Assembly (NCBI GenBank): GCA_018335755.1
Contig: JAGXRK010000045.1
Span: 471,486 to 535,485 of the forward strand
DNA length: 64,000 nt
Direction: 5' to 3'
From: Ignavibacterium sp.
GTDB taxonomy: Bacteria > Bacteroidota > Ignavibacteria > Ignavibacteriales > Ignavibacteriaceae
A program made the position numbers and the translations under genes. Every line of letters starts with the position of its first letter. Position 1 is the stretch's first letter. Positions 35,292 through 43,705 of the stretch are shown piece by piece. The notes beneath the pieces are model-generated. The model did no database searches. It was not told where the DNA came from and was given only the letters and a program-made list of their open reading frames with translations.

Positions 35292-36590
35292 ATGTTTTTT
35301 ATGAATACTTCAAGAAGCAAAGCATTATTTGAGCAGGCAAAAAAATATATCCCCGGGGGAGTTAATTCACCGGTAAGAGCATTTAAATCTGTCGGCGGCG
35401 ATCCTTTATTCATTACTCGCGGCGAGGGTTCAAAAATGATTGATGCAGACGGCAACAGTTTTGTTGATTATATCGGAAGCTGGGGTCCGCATTTGTTCGG
35501 TCATAATCCGCCATTTATAAAAGAAGCATTACTTAATGCAATAGAAGACGGAACAAGCTTCGGCGCTCCAACAGAGATGGAAATTAAAATGGCTGAGCTT
35601 ATAACACAGCTTGTTCCATCAGTTCAAATGGTACGTATGGTTAACAGCGGTACAGAAGCTACAATGAGTGCAGTACGCGCAGCCCGAGGTTTTACCGGCA
35701 GAGAAAAATTTATAAAGTTTGAGGGGTGCTATCATGGTCACGCAGATTATTTTTTAATTAAAGCAGGTTCCGGTGCTCTTACGCTTGGAGTTCCTACAAG
35801 TCCCGGAGTTACAAAAGGCAATGCGGCGGATACTCTTACAGCAGATTATAATGATATTGAATCAATCAAAAAACTTACTGCTGCAAATAAGAATGAAATA
35901 GCAGCAATAATAATTGAACCCATAGCAGGCAATATGGGCGTTGTGGTTTCAGATGGCGACTTTCTCAAAGAGCTCAGAGCTATCTGCGATGAAGAAAAAA
36001 TTGTTCTGATCTTTGATGAAGTTATGACGGGATTCAGAGTTGCTGCCGGAGGCGCACAGGAAGTGTTAGGAATAGAACCTGACTTAACTACTTTCGGTAA
36101 GATAATCGGCGGCGGATTACCCGTTGGTGCATTTGGCGGTAAAAGAGAAATTATGGAAAAGATTGCTCCAAGCGGTCCGGTTTACCAGGCAGGAACATTA
36201 AGCGGCAATCCTCTTGCTATGTCGGCAGGATATGCTGCATTGAGTTTTATTAAAGAGCATCCCGAAATTTATCTTCAGCTTGAAAAGATTTCTCTTTATC
36301 TTGAAAGTGGATTTAAGGATAATCTCAAATCAGTCGGTAAAAACTATGCAATGAATCGTATTGGCTCAATGATGTGCATGTTTTTTACTGAAGAAAAAGT
36401 TAACGACTTTAATAGTGCGGTAAAATCTGATACTGCTCTTTACGGCAAGTTCTTTCACGAAATGTTAAAGCGTGGTGTGTATCTTGCACCTGCTCAGTTT
36501 GAAGCATTGTTCGTTTCCACAGTTCATACTAAAGAAGATCTGGATCAGACAATTAAAGCACATAAAGAATCACTGGAAGCAATTTTATAA
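35292..36590 (+). CDS. hemL: Glutamate-1-semialdehyde 2,1-aminomutase
   Basis: A 432-residue PLP enzyme of the C5 tetrapyrrole pathway, converting glutamate-1-semialdehyde to 5-aminolevulinate. It opens with FEQAKKYIPGGVNSPVRAFK, and contains GSWGPHLFGHNPP, MVNSGTEATMSAVRAARG and FEGCYHGHADYFL. The PLP-binding Lys is in TTFGKIIGGGLPVGAFGG (about residue 270), with GTLSGNPLAMSAG near the C-terminus. The length is typical. The ATG at 35292 is used, with another in frame at 35301. It is not clustered with other hem genes here. The next gene (subtilisin) is 50 bp away and probably separate. Confidence 0.96.
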   Translation: MFFMNTSRSKALFEQAKKYIPGGVNSPVRAFKSVGGDPLFITRGEGSKMIDADGNSFVDYIGSWGPHLFGHNPPFIKEALLNAIEDGTSFGAPTEMEIKMAELITQLVPSVQMVRMVNSGTEATMSAVRAARGFTGREKFIKFEGCYHGHADYFLIKAGSGALTLGVPTSPGVTKGNAADTLTADYNDIESIKKLTAANKNEIAAIIIEPIAGNMGVVVSDGDFLKELRAICDEEKIVLIFDEVMTGFRVAAGGAQEVLGIEPDLTTFGKIIGGGLPVGAFGGKREIMEKIAPSGPVYQAGTLSGNPLAMSAGYAALSFIKEHPEIYLQLEKISLYLESGFKDNLKSVGKNYAMNRIGSMMCMFFTEEKVNDFNSAVKSDTALYGKFFHEMLKRGVYLAPAQFEALFVSTVHTKEDLDQTIKAHKESLEAIL

Positions 36591-36640
36591 TTTTAGTTCA
36601 TGGGGAGATATTCAATAATTAAAACACAGGATCCGTAATT

Positions 36641-39496
36641 ATGTATAATATTTCTGTTTTTCGTTTTAGTGTAGTTTTGTTTTTTATCTCAATACTCTTA
36701 TTCGGATTCCATCCTTCAAATAAAAACATTTATGTAATTGAGAAAGGAAATATTAAATATCTTTCTAATACAATTCTCGTAAAATTCAATCAGCCAATCG
36801 CATCCTCAGTTGATGGAACTGTTATTTTACCATCCTCAATTGAAAAAACAATGTCTTCTTTCGGATTAAAATCCTCAAGAGCTGTTTTTACAGATAAAGT
36901 GCTTGAAACAAATTCTGAGCTTGGCAGAATTATTATTTTAGAGTATGATTCCGATGCTGATCCTTTCTATGTATCCTCAAAAATTAAAAATCACTCTGAC
37001 ATTGAATGGGCAGAACCAAAATTTGTTTATGAAATTTCATTTGTTCCTAATGATCCGGGTTATTCATCACAATACGCACTATCAAAAATAAATTCAGCAC
37101 AAGCCTGGGATATAACTCAAGGCGATACGAGCGTAGTAATCGGAATAATTGATACTGGTGTTGACTGGGATCATCCCGATCTTGCAGATAATATATGGAT
37201 GAACTGGAATGAAATTCCCGGTAACGGAATCGATGACGATGGAAACGGATTTATTGATGACATAAGGGGCTGGGATTTCGGCGGTTTGAATGGCACACCT
37301 GATAACAATCCAATGGAAGACAGACCCGATCACGGGACACACGTTGCAGGTATTGCATCTGCGGTAACAAACAACGGAATTGGTGTTGCTTCTATCGGGT
37401 TCAACTCTAAAATAATGGCTGTAAAAGTTACAAGAGATGATTTACGGGGTCCAAGCGGACCTTATGTAATTTTCGGCTATGAGGGTATTGTTTATGCGGC
37501 AGATAACGGTGCCCGGGTAATTAATTGCAGCTGGGGCGGCGGAGGTTATTCGTTGTTTGGTCAACTGGTAATTGATTATGCTTTATCAAAAGGCTCGCTT
37601 GTTGTTGCAGCCGCCGGTAACAGTAACAGCATAGAAGAGTTTTATCCGGCAGCTTATCGGGGCGTCTTTTCTGTTGCCTCTACAACTTCAACAGATGCCA
37701 AATCCGGATTTTCGAATTACGGAAGATATATTGATGTATCTGCACCGGGAAGCAACATTTATAATACCTGGCAGAATGATACCTATGCAACACTTAGCGG
37801 AACATCAATGGCATCTCCTTTAGCTGCAGGTCTGGCAGCACTAACGGTTGCACATTTTCCTACTTATAATCCGGTTCAGATTGGCGAACAGATAAGAGTT
37901 AATTCTGATAATATTAATTCTGTTAATTCTAACCTTGCTGATCTTTTAGGATATGGAAGGATCAATGCACACTCAACATTATCTAATTTAAGCTCAAGAT
38001 CAGTGCGTGCGGTTGAAGTTGTATTCAGTGATGAAGCCCCCGGCGGAAATGGTGATGGAATTTTTCAGCCCGGTGAAACTATAACTGTTGGTGTGAATTT
38101 TATTAATTATCTCAATCCTACGTCTTCTCTGAACATTGAACTCGAAAAGAAAAATAATTTTTCAACTGTAATAAACGGAAATTTCAGCGCAGGGAGTAAA
38201 GCAACTTTAGAGGAATTTAATAATCACTCAAATAAGTTTACGTTCAGCATAGCTAACAACACTCCGCAAAACACAAATCTGCACTTTCAACTTAAGTATT
38301 CTGATGTAAGTTACAATGATTTTCAATGGATCAGCATAATTGCCAACCCTACTTATGCGACACAATTCGGAAATGATGTTGCTATGACAATTACAAGCAA
38401 GGGAACCAAGGGCTACAACGATTATCCTAATAATAATCAGGGTATTGGTTTCCGGTATCAGGGCGGAAGTGATTTATTGTTTGAGGGAGCGCTGATATTA
38501 GGTACATCGGCAACAAGGATTTCTGATGCTGCCAGAGGAAGTAATCAAAGCTTTCAGAATAATGATTTTTCAGTTGTACAACCTTTTGTACTTTCAATTC
38601 CCGGAACCGTTGCAGATGTTCAGGGTTCAGGAATCTTTAATGATAATAATGCCGGTGCAAATAAAATTGGTGTTAATGCATATTTAAATTCCTATACTTT
38701 CTCTTCCGAACATTATAAAAACTTTATGATACTTGATTATCGTTTTGTAAATACAAACAGCACTTCGATAGAAAACTTTTTCTCAGGTTTATTTTTCGAC
38801 TGGGATTTTGCAGATGCCGGAAGCGACATAACCAGCTGGGATAATGCTAATAATTACGGCTTCGTTTACCGAAATGGCGGGAATCCTAATAACTACCTTG
38901 GTGTTGCACTTGTCTCCGCTGAGAACTTTGGATTTTATGCAATTAAAAACGACAGCGGCGACGGAGGATTTGGTGTTTATGATGGATTCGCAGATCACGA
39001 AAAATGGCAGGCAATATCAAATGGCATTAGCAAACCTGATGCTGGTCCGGGAGATATTTCTCACGTTTTATCAAGCGGACCTTATTCCATTCCGGCTAAT
39101 GATACAATAAGAGTTGCATTCGCAATATTAGCTGCTGACACAAAAGCTGAACTTGATGCCGCTGTATCAAACGCCAGAAGCAGGTTCCAATCAATCATAA
39201 CAGATATAAATGATTTTGATGTTCCTGTGATTTCCAGCTTTATGCTCGAACAGAATTATCCTAATCCTTTTAATCCAAGCACTATGATCAGTTGGCAGTC
39301 ACCGGTCGGCAGTCATCAAACATTAAAGGTATTTGATGTTCTTGGTAATGAAGTAACAACTTTAGTTGATGAGCTCAGATCCGCTGGCAAACACAGCATA
39401 GAATTCGACGCCTCAAGGCTTGCAAGCGGGGTATATTTTTATGAGTTAAAAGCAGGTAATTTTAGTTCAACAAAGAAGTTGATTTTATTAAGATAA
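36641..39496 (+). CDS. Secreted subtilisin-family serine protease with type IX sorting domain
   Basis: A 951-residue S8 peptidase. A signal peptide (residues 1-23) precedes an N-terminal prodomain-like region (KYLSNTILVKFNQPIASS), then the catalytic domain: Asp in VVIGIIDTGVDWDHPD (about residue 171), His in DHGTHVAGIASAV (about 233), Asn-containing AAAGNSN, Ser in LSGTSMASPLAAG (about 389). Residues about 445-855 are beta-rich domains of unknown type, with FADHEKW and FFDWDFADAGSDIT segments that may bind metal. The C-terminus is a T9SS type A domain (LEQNYPNPFNPSTMISWQSP, SAGKHSIEFDA, SGVYFYELK). Expected role: extracellular protein degradation. Confidence 0.93.
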   Translation: MYNISVFRFSVVLFFISILLFGFHPSNKNIYVIEKGNIKYLSNTILVKFNQPIASSVDGTVILPSSIEKTMSSFGLKSSRAVFTDKVLETNSELGRIIILEYDSDADPFYVSSKIKNHSDIEWAEPKFVYEISFVPNDPGYSSQYALSKINSAQAWDITQGDTSVVIGIIDTGVDWDHPDLADNIWMNWNEIPGNGIDDDGNGFIDDIRGWDFGGLNGTPDNNPMEDRPDHGTHVAGIASAVTNNGIGVASIGFNSKIMAVKVTRDDLRGPSGPYVIFGYEGIVYAADNGARVINCSWGGGGYSLFGQLVIDYALSKGSLVVAAAGNSNSIEEFYPAAYRGVFSVASTTSTDAKSGFSNYGRYIDVSAPGSNIYNTWQNDTYATLSGTSMASPLAAGLAALTVAHFPTYNPVQIGEQIRVNSDNINSVNSNLADLLGYGRINAHSTLSNLSSRSVRAVEVVFSDEAPGGNGDGIFQPGETITVGVNFINYLNPTSSLNIELEKKNNFSTVINGNFSAGSKATLEEFNNHSNKFTFSIANNTPQNTNLHFQLKYSDVSYNDFQWISIIANPTYATQFGNDVAMTITSKGTKGYNDYPNNNQGIGFRYQGGSDLLFEGALILGTSATRISDAARGSNQSFQNNDFSVVQPFVLSIPGTVADVQGSGIFNDNNAGANKIGVNAYLNSYTFSSEHYKNFMILDYRFVNTNSTSIENFFSGLFFDWDFADAGSDITSWDNANNYGFVYRNGGNPNNYLGVALVSAENFGFYAIKNDSGDGGFGVYDGFADHEKWQAISNGISKPDAGPGDISHVLSSGPYSIPANDTIRVAFAILAADTKAELDAAVSNARSRFQSIITDINDFDVPVISSFMLEQNYPNPFNPSTMISWQSPVGSHQTLKVFDVLGNEVTTLVDELRSAGKHSIEFDASRLASGVYFYELKAGNFSSTKKLILLR

Positions 39497-39516
39497 ATAT
39501 TTTTGACGAGGTAAAT

Positions 39517-39732
39517 ATGAAACCAAAAGTAATCGTTAGTCTCGTGCTGGGTATAGCTATTCTGATAATAATTATTCAGAATGTAAGAGATGTTCAGACA
39601 GATATTCTGTTCTGGACTATTTCGCTTCCACATATATTTTTACTTTTTATAGTTTTCGCAATAGGTATTATTATAGGTATGATGCTTCCCGGTCTAATGA
39701 CCAAAAAGCCGGAAGCAGAAAAGCAGAATTGA
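39517..39732 (+). CDS. LapA-domain (DUF1049-like) small membrane protein
   Basis: A 71-residue membrane protein with two helices (about residues 4-23 and 41-60). The conserved pattern is IIIIQNVRDVQTDILFW between the helices and AIGIIIGMMLPG in the second, as in LapA/YciS proteins that support lipopolysaccharide assembly. It is 20 bp after the subtilisin gene in the same direction with a gaggt ribosome site, so it may share its transcript. Family match by pattern; function here not tested. Confidence 0.75.
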   Translation: MKPKVIVSLVLGIAILIIIIQNVRDVQTDILFWTISLPHIFLLFIVFAIGIIIGMMLPGLMTKKPEAEKQN

Positions 39733-39765
39733 TACTGTTTTTAATAAAATCTTTATAATATGATT

Positions 39766-39791
39766 AAGGAAACAGGAGAAACTGTTCCCTT
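39766..39791. terminator. Hairpin between converging genes
   Basis: AAGGAAACAG pairs with CTGTTCCCTT with one mismatch around a 6 nt loop, placed between the LapA-like stop and the converging DUF2892 stop. There is no T tract, so this is a weak call. Confidence 0.35.
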
Positions 39792-39806
39792 GACTTCAGA
39801 TAATTT

Positions 39807-40013
39807 TTATACTTTCAATTTTTCTGTTTTTATCTTCTTATCGGTTGATACACCAATAAGTGAATATGCGGGGCAAACACCCATAAAAGCTGTAAACAAA
39901 GGGACTATACCAATTGCACCCCACCAGCTTTGAAAGTAAAAGCCCAGTGCAATTATAGCCAAACCAAAAATTATCCTGATTACTTTATCCACACTTCCCA
40001 CATTACGTTTCAT
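39807..40013 (-). CDS. DUF2892-type inner-membrane protein
   Basis: A 68-residue protein with two membrane helices and the family pattern: MKRNVGSVDKVIRIIFGLA at the start, WWGAIGIVPLFTAFMGVCPAYSLIGVST in the second half. This 'CP-Y-L-G' motif is shared with the transmembrane part of YgaP-type rhodanese proteins. A single Cys in GVCPAY may bind sulfur or a metal. It lies 74 bp after the crp-like gene on the same strand and about 65 bp downstream of a CRP-like palindrome, so it may be a target of that regulator. Confidence 0.8.
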   Translation of the reverse strand: MKRNVGSVDKVIRIIFGLAIIALGFYFQSWWGAIGIVPLFTAFMGVCPAYSLIGVSTDKKIKTEKLKV

Positions 40014-40077
40014 TTTTTTCCTTAATATTTGTTAGTTTAATTTCATAACAAACATATAACAATATTTATGGCAAGTA

Positions 40078-40092
40078 TGTGACAAAGTCACA
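40078..40092. promoter_or_regulatory. CRP/FNR-like palindromic operator
   Basis: TGTGACAAAGTCACA is a perfect 6 bp palindrome around AAA. The TGTGA/TCACA halves are those of CRP-family sites, but the spacing is 5 rather than 6. It overlaps the stop codon of the crp-like gene and lies about 65 bp upstream of the DUF2892 start, so it is placed to regulate that gene. Confidence 0.5.
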
Positions 40093-40762
40093 GAGAGGAT
40101 TTCTTCTTTAAGCTATCAGCATCAAGAATTTTAATTTTGCCTCTGGATATTAAAAGAATGTCTTCGTTTTCAAGATCTTTCAGAAGTCTGCTAACTACTT
40201 CTCTGGATGTACCAAGATCTGATGCCAGCAGTTGATGGGTAGTTGTTATTTCTTTACCGAATTGTTCATATAATTTAAACAGATGATCTGCCAGTCTGAT
40301 ATCAACATTTCTGAAAGCTACTTCTTCAACAACCGAAATAATTGAGGCAAGTCTTGATGAAAGAAGATCAAAAATATACTTCCTCCAGAAATCATATTTT
40401 TCTATCCATTCAAGTATCAACTCAGATGGAATTGAAATAACCTGTGTATCAGTTTCAGCAACTGAAATGGCAGGAAATTTCTTTTTACTAATAATACAGG
40501 ATGCTGTTAATATGCAGGAATCCCCTCTTTCAAGTCTGTACAAAGTAATATCTCTTCCGCTTTCAGCGCTTTTATGAACTCTGATTTTTCCACTTACAAC
40601 AAATGGAAAAGAGATACAATTATCCCCTTCAACTGAAATAATTTTTCCTTTTAGTATTGTTGATGAAATACCAAACTTTTCAAAGTCTTCAATGCCTGAA
40701 AATTTTTCGGATTCGAGAAAAGGAAAAACAGAATATATAAGTTGCCGCTTTATCATATTCAT
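40088..40762 (-). CDS. Crp/Fnr-family transcriptional regulator
   Basis: A 224-residue regulator. Residues about 20-140 form the cyclic-nucleotide-binding-like beta roll (VEGDNCISFPFVVSGKIRVH, ITLYRLERGDSCIL), and residues about 160-215 a winged helix-turn-helix whose recognition part is TTHQLLASDLGTSREVVSRLL. There is no FNR-type N-terminal Cys cluster, so it is probably not an Fe-S sensor; a Cys at LTASCII is single. The start codon overlaps the stop of the cation-efflux gene by one base (TAATG), a sign of translational coupling, and a CRP-like palindrome lies at its 3' end. Possible role: responding to redox or metal stress. Confidence 0.9.
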   Translation of the reverse strand: MNMIKRQLIYSVFPFLESEKFSGIEDFEKFGISSTILKGKIISVEGDNCISFPFVVSGKIRVHKSAESGRDITLYRLERGDSCILTASCIISKKKFPAISVAETDTQVISIPSELILEWIEKYDFWRKYIFDLLSSRLASIISVVEEVAFRNVDIRLADHLFKLYEQFGKEITTTHQLLASDLGTSREVVSRLLKDLENEDILLISRGKIKILDADSLKKKSSL

Positions 40763-41694
40763 TAAATATTGTGCTGTCTCTTTAATCTTTCTTCAGTTGC
40801 GGGTTCTATATGAACCAGCACATCTGATATCTTGGAATATTCTTCCATTAAACCATCTTTCACTGCATGAGCAATATCGTGCCCTTCATAAACCGTAATA
40901 TTGCCATCAACAATAACGTGAATATCTACAAAATAACTGAATCCCATTTTTCTGACAAAGCATTTATCAATTGCATGGACACCAGGAATTTTTAATGAGG
41001 TATTTCGTACTTTTACAATAACATCCGGTGGAGGTGCTGCATCAGTCAATTCATACAGTGCAGGTTTGAAGAGTCTGTAGGCATTAAAAATAATAACACC
41101 TGATGCTAATAAAGCAGCGTAATCATCTGCGGCTTCATATCCTTCTCCGCCTATAAGTGCAATAGAAATTCCGATAAATGCTGCACCTGAAGTTATTGCA
41201 TCGCTCCGATGATGCCAGGCATCATTTTTTACCGCAATACTGTCAACAGATTTTCCAACCTTTATAACATACCTGAAAAGTACTTCTTTAGTAATAACTA
41301 CCAAGACCAAAACAATAAGGGTAAATGGCGCCGGTGAATGATGCGGAGTTATTATTTCGTGAATGCTCTGAACGATAATAATTATAGCGGCAAAAAATAA
41401 CGCAGCGGCTACCAGCATTCCTGCAATTGGCTCTGCTTTGCCATGACCGTAGGGATGATTATGATCCGCAGGTTTTTTTGCAATCCTTAATCCTGTAAGA
41501 ACAATAATAGAAGTAAAAACATCCGATGTTGATTCGATTGCATCTGCAATTAATGCATAAGAATTTCCAAAATATCCGGCCAAGCCTTTTATTGCCGCTA
41601 GTATAATGCTTGCAATAATTCCAATAAAAGTAGTACGGATACCTTTATCAGCTGACTCAGTTGTGGGATTGATTTTAATCTTTTGCTCATTCAA
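40762..41694 (-). CDS. Cation diffusion facilitator (CDF) metal transporter
   Basis: A 310-residue antiporter with six membrane spans. The metal sites are visible: DAIESTSDVFTS in helix II, HNHPYGHGKAEPIAGML after it, and WHHRSDAITSGAAFIG in helix V, with a C-terminal cytoplasmic ferredoxin-like domain (HAIDKCFVRKMGFSYFVDIHVIVDG). Such proteins export Zn, Fe, Mn or Co in exchange for protons; the metal is not determinable. The gene overlaps the following crp-like regulator by one base and follows a small Cys-rich membrane protein by 17 bp, so the three form one operon. Confidence 0.92.
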   Translation of the reverse strand: MNEQKIKINPTTESADKGIRTTFIGIIASIILAAIKGLAGYFGNSYALIADAIESTSDVFTSIIVLTGLRIAKKPADHNHPYGHGKAEPIAGMLVAAALFFAAIIIIVQSIHEIITPHHSPAPFTLIVLVLVVITKEVLFRYVIKVGKSVDSIAVKNDAWHHRSDAITSGAAFIGISIALIGGEGYEAADDYAALLASGVIIFNAYRLFKPALYELTDAAPPPDVIVKVRNTSLKIPGVHAIDKCFVRKMGFSYFVDIHVIVDGNITVYEGHDIAHAVKDGLMEEYSKISDVLVHIEPATEERLKRQHNI

Positions 41695-41711
41695 AGTTCA
41701 TGCTCAACTGA

Positions 41712-42020
41712 TTATTTGGGTTCCCAATCAGTACCTTCGCAGGGGATATAATTTTCCGTTGGATGCTTATCATATTTCATGCAAAGTACCGCTGATTGAT
41801 CAAAATGTTTACAACTTGCACATAAAGTTTCCGAGATTACATTCTGGTTTTTTTCAACAAATTTCCTATATGAAAAATATGCAGGATAAATAATAAAAAG
41901 TGTAATACAAAGCAGACTGAAAATCCACCAGTACTTTTCATCAATATAATCCCTTGTTAGCCAAAGCAAAGGGAGAACCACCGCGGTTCTAATTATGGTC
42001 CAGTAAACAATTTCACCCAT
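41712..42020 (-). CDS. Small membrane protein with C-terminal cysteine cluster, 102 aa
   Basis: A 102-residue protein with two hydrophobic stretches (about residues 5-18 and 28-50) and a soluble C-terminal domain carrying four cysteines in the order C-A-S-C ... C-M-K ... C-E-G (CASCKHFDQSAVLC, then ENYIPCEG). This looks like a small zinc-binding or metal-sensing fold. It is first in the operon with the CDF exporter and the Crp-type regulator, which suggests a metal-related job. No known family is claimed. Confidence 0.65.
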   Translation of the reverse strand: MGEIVYWTIIRTAVVLPLLWLTRDYIDEKYWWIFSLLCITLFIIYPAYFSYRKFVEKNQNVISETLCASCKHFDQSAVLCMKYDKHPTENYIPCEGTDWEPK

Positions 42021-42156
42021 GTAAAATCAACATTTTATTGAAATAATTTTAAAATTTAGCATAATATGTCAAAGATACCTAAGTATCGGTAAAATTTGCT
42101 GTTTTAGGGATAATATAGTATAATTAAACATAGGTTATTTTTACTTTTGAGGAAAA

Positions 42157-42182
42157 CAAAAAAGCCACAAAAAAGTGGCTTT
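42157..42182 (-). terminator. Rho-independent terminator after tRNA-Lys
   Basis: AAAGCCAC (42161-42168) pairs with GTGGCTTT (42175-42182). The minus strand continues with a T6 tract. It begins 12 bp beyond the tRNA 3' end. Confidence 0.8.
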
Positions 42183-42194
42183 ATAATTCGATTG

Positions 42195-42266
42195 TGAGCG
42201 CGGGTGGGCTCGAACCACCGACCCTCTGCTTAAAAGGCAGATGCTCTACCCCTGAGCTACGCGCCC
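42195..42266 (-). tRNA. tRNA-Lys (anticodon UUU)
   Basis: The 72 nt minus-strand sequence folds as a cloverleaf. The acceptor stem GGGCGCG/CGCGCTC includes one G-T pair, the D arm contains AGCTCAGGGGTAGAGC, the anticodon stem TCTGC/GCAGA encloses loop CTTTTAA with anticodon TTT, and the T arm is CGGTGGTTCGAGCCCACCG. The CCA end is not encoded. Confidence 0.95.
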
Positions 42267-42340
42267 TGAAAATCGAGCAACAAATATATAAATAGTGGAT
42301 TTTTATTCCAAATTTGAACAACTAAATATCAGATACTTTT

Positions 42341-43699
42341 ATGCCTAAAAATGCAAAAATTTTAGTTTGTGATGACGATGAGACCCTTTGTTACCTATTG
42401 AAAGAACAGTTAATTGAAGAAGGGTATTCAGTCGATACTGTTTATGATGGTAAATTTGCAATTGAAGCCATTAAAAGTAAAAACTATGATCTGCTTCTTC
42501 TTGACCTTAACATGCGTGAAGTTTCCGGGGAAGAAGTATTAAAGTTTGTTAAGGAATACGGCTCTATTCTGCAAACTGTAATTCTTTCCTCGCAATCGGA
42601 AATGAGAAAAGCGATAGACTGTATAAAGAACGGAGCTTATGATTATATAACAAAACCATATAGTTTTGAAGACTTAATACTCACTGTTAACAGAGCAGTT
42701 GAACACCGCGAACTGCTTGTTACAACACAGCTGCTTTCAAAAGAAGTTAATAAGAAACATTCCGGAAATATAATTGGACAAAGCAAAGCAATTCAGCGTG
42801 TACTAAATCTTTCCATGAAGGCTGCACAGTCAGATTCAAATATTTTAATAGAGGGTGAAACCGGCACCGGCAAAGAACTTTTTGCCGAATATATTCACAA
42901 GCAATCCAATCGAAAAGATAAACCATTTGTAGTTATAAATTGTGCTTCATTACCGGATCAGCTTATTGAAAGTGAATTGTTCGGACATGAAAGAGGTGCA
43001 TTCACAGATGCAAAATCTACTAAACAAGGATTAGTTGAAATTGCTCACGGCGGCACACTATTTCTGGATGAAATAGGTGAGCTTAGTTTATCGCTTCAGC
43101 CGAAATTACTTCGCTTTCTGGAAAATGGTGAATACAGAAGAATAGGCGGTGTTACCAATTTAACTTCTGATGTTAGAGTAATCGGCGCTACCAACAGAAA
43201 TTTACTTGAAGAAGCTGATAATAAAAATTTCAGAAAAGATCTTTTATTCCGGTTAAATGTTATAACTATTACTATCCCTCCACTCAGAGACAGAAAAGAT
43301 GATATACTGATTCTTGCACAGTTTTTCCTTGAATCAAAATCATCTGTCAGATCACCTAAGCGTCTTTCACCGGAAGCTTCGGAAATTCTAGAGAACTATA
43401 ATTTTACAGGAAATGTTAGAGAGCTTGAGCATATTATTGAACGTGCAATAATTTTTGCCGAGAGCGATACAATACGCATTGATGATTTAAATCTCCCTAC
43501 TCCCCGCTTAAGAAAGTCTTCCGGAAATTCTGTGGATATCCCCGGAGAAATCATCAGTATGGAAGAACTGGAAAAATGGCACATAGCAAACATACTGAAT
43601 GCTAACCGATGGGACAGAATGCAAACAGCAACACAACTTGGTATTAGTCCCAAAACCCTTTATACAAAAATCAAGAAGTATGAAATAAAACAGAATTAG
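42341..43699 (+). CDS. NtrC-family sigma-54-dependent response regulator
   Basis: A 452-residue three-domain regulator. The receiver (1-120) has DDDE and the phospho-acceptor Asp in LLLLDLNMREVSG. An AAA+ domain (about 140-375) has Walker A GETGTGKE, Walker B GGTLFLDEIGEL and the sigma-54 contact loop GAFTDA, a variant of GAFTGA. A C-terminal Fis-type helix-turn-helix is at about 412-450 (MQTATQLGISPKTLYTKIKK). It activates transcription from sigma-54 promoters when phosphorylated. It lies 6 bp before the hybrid kinase at 43706, its probable partner, and heads the signalling block that borders the pilus-like genes. Confidence 0.93.
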   Translation: MPKNAKILVCDDDETLCYLLKEQLIEEGYSVDTVYDGKFAIEAIKSKNYDLLLLDLNMREVSGEEVLKFVKEYGSILQTVILSSQSEMRKAIDCIKNGAYDYITKPYSFEDLILTVNRAVEHRELLVTTQLLSKEVNKKHSGNIIGQSKAIQRVLNLSMKAAQSDSNILIEGETGTGKELFAEYIHKQSNRKDKPFVVINCASLPDQLIESELFGHERGAFTDAKSTKQGLVEIAHGGTLFLDEIGELSLSLQPKLLRFLENGEYRRIGGVTNLTSDVRVIGATNRNLLEEADNKNFRKDLLFRLNVITITIPPLRDRKDDILILAQFFLESKSSVRSPKRLSPEASEILENYNFTGNVRELEHIIERAIIFAESDTIRIDDLNLPTPRLRKSSGNSVDIPGEIISMEELEKWHIANILNANRWDRMQTATQLGISPKTLYTKIKKYEIKQN

Positions 43700-43705
43700 T
43701 TTTTA

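Noticed and set aside
42995..43012. GAFTDA loop as a sign of an inactive sigma-54 activator
   Set aside because: GAFTDA replaces GAFTGA, but this form is also found in many apparently functional regulators and all other AAA+ motifs are intact.
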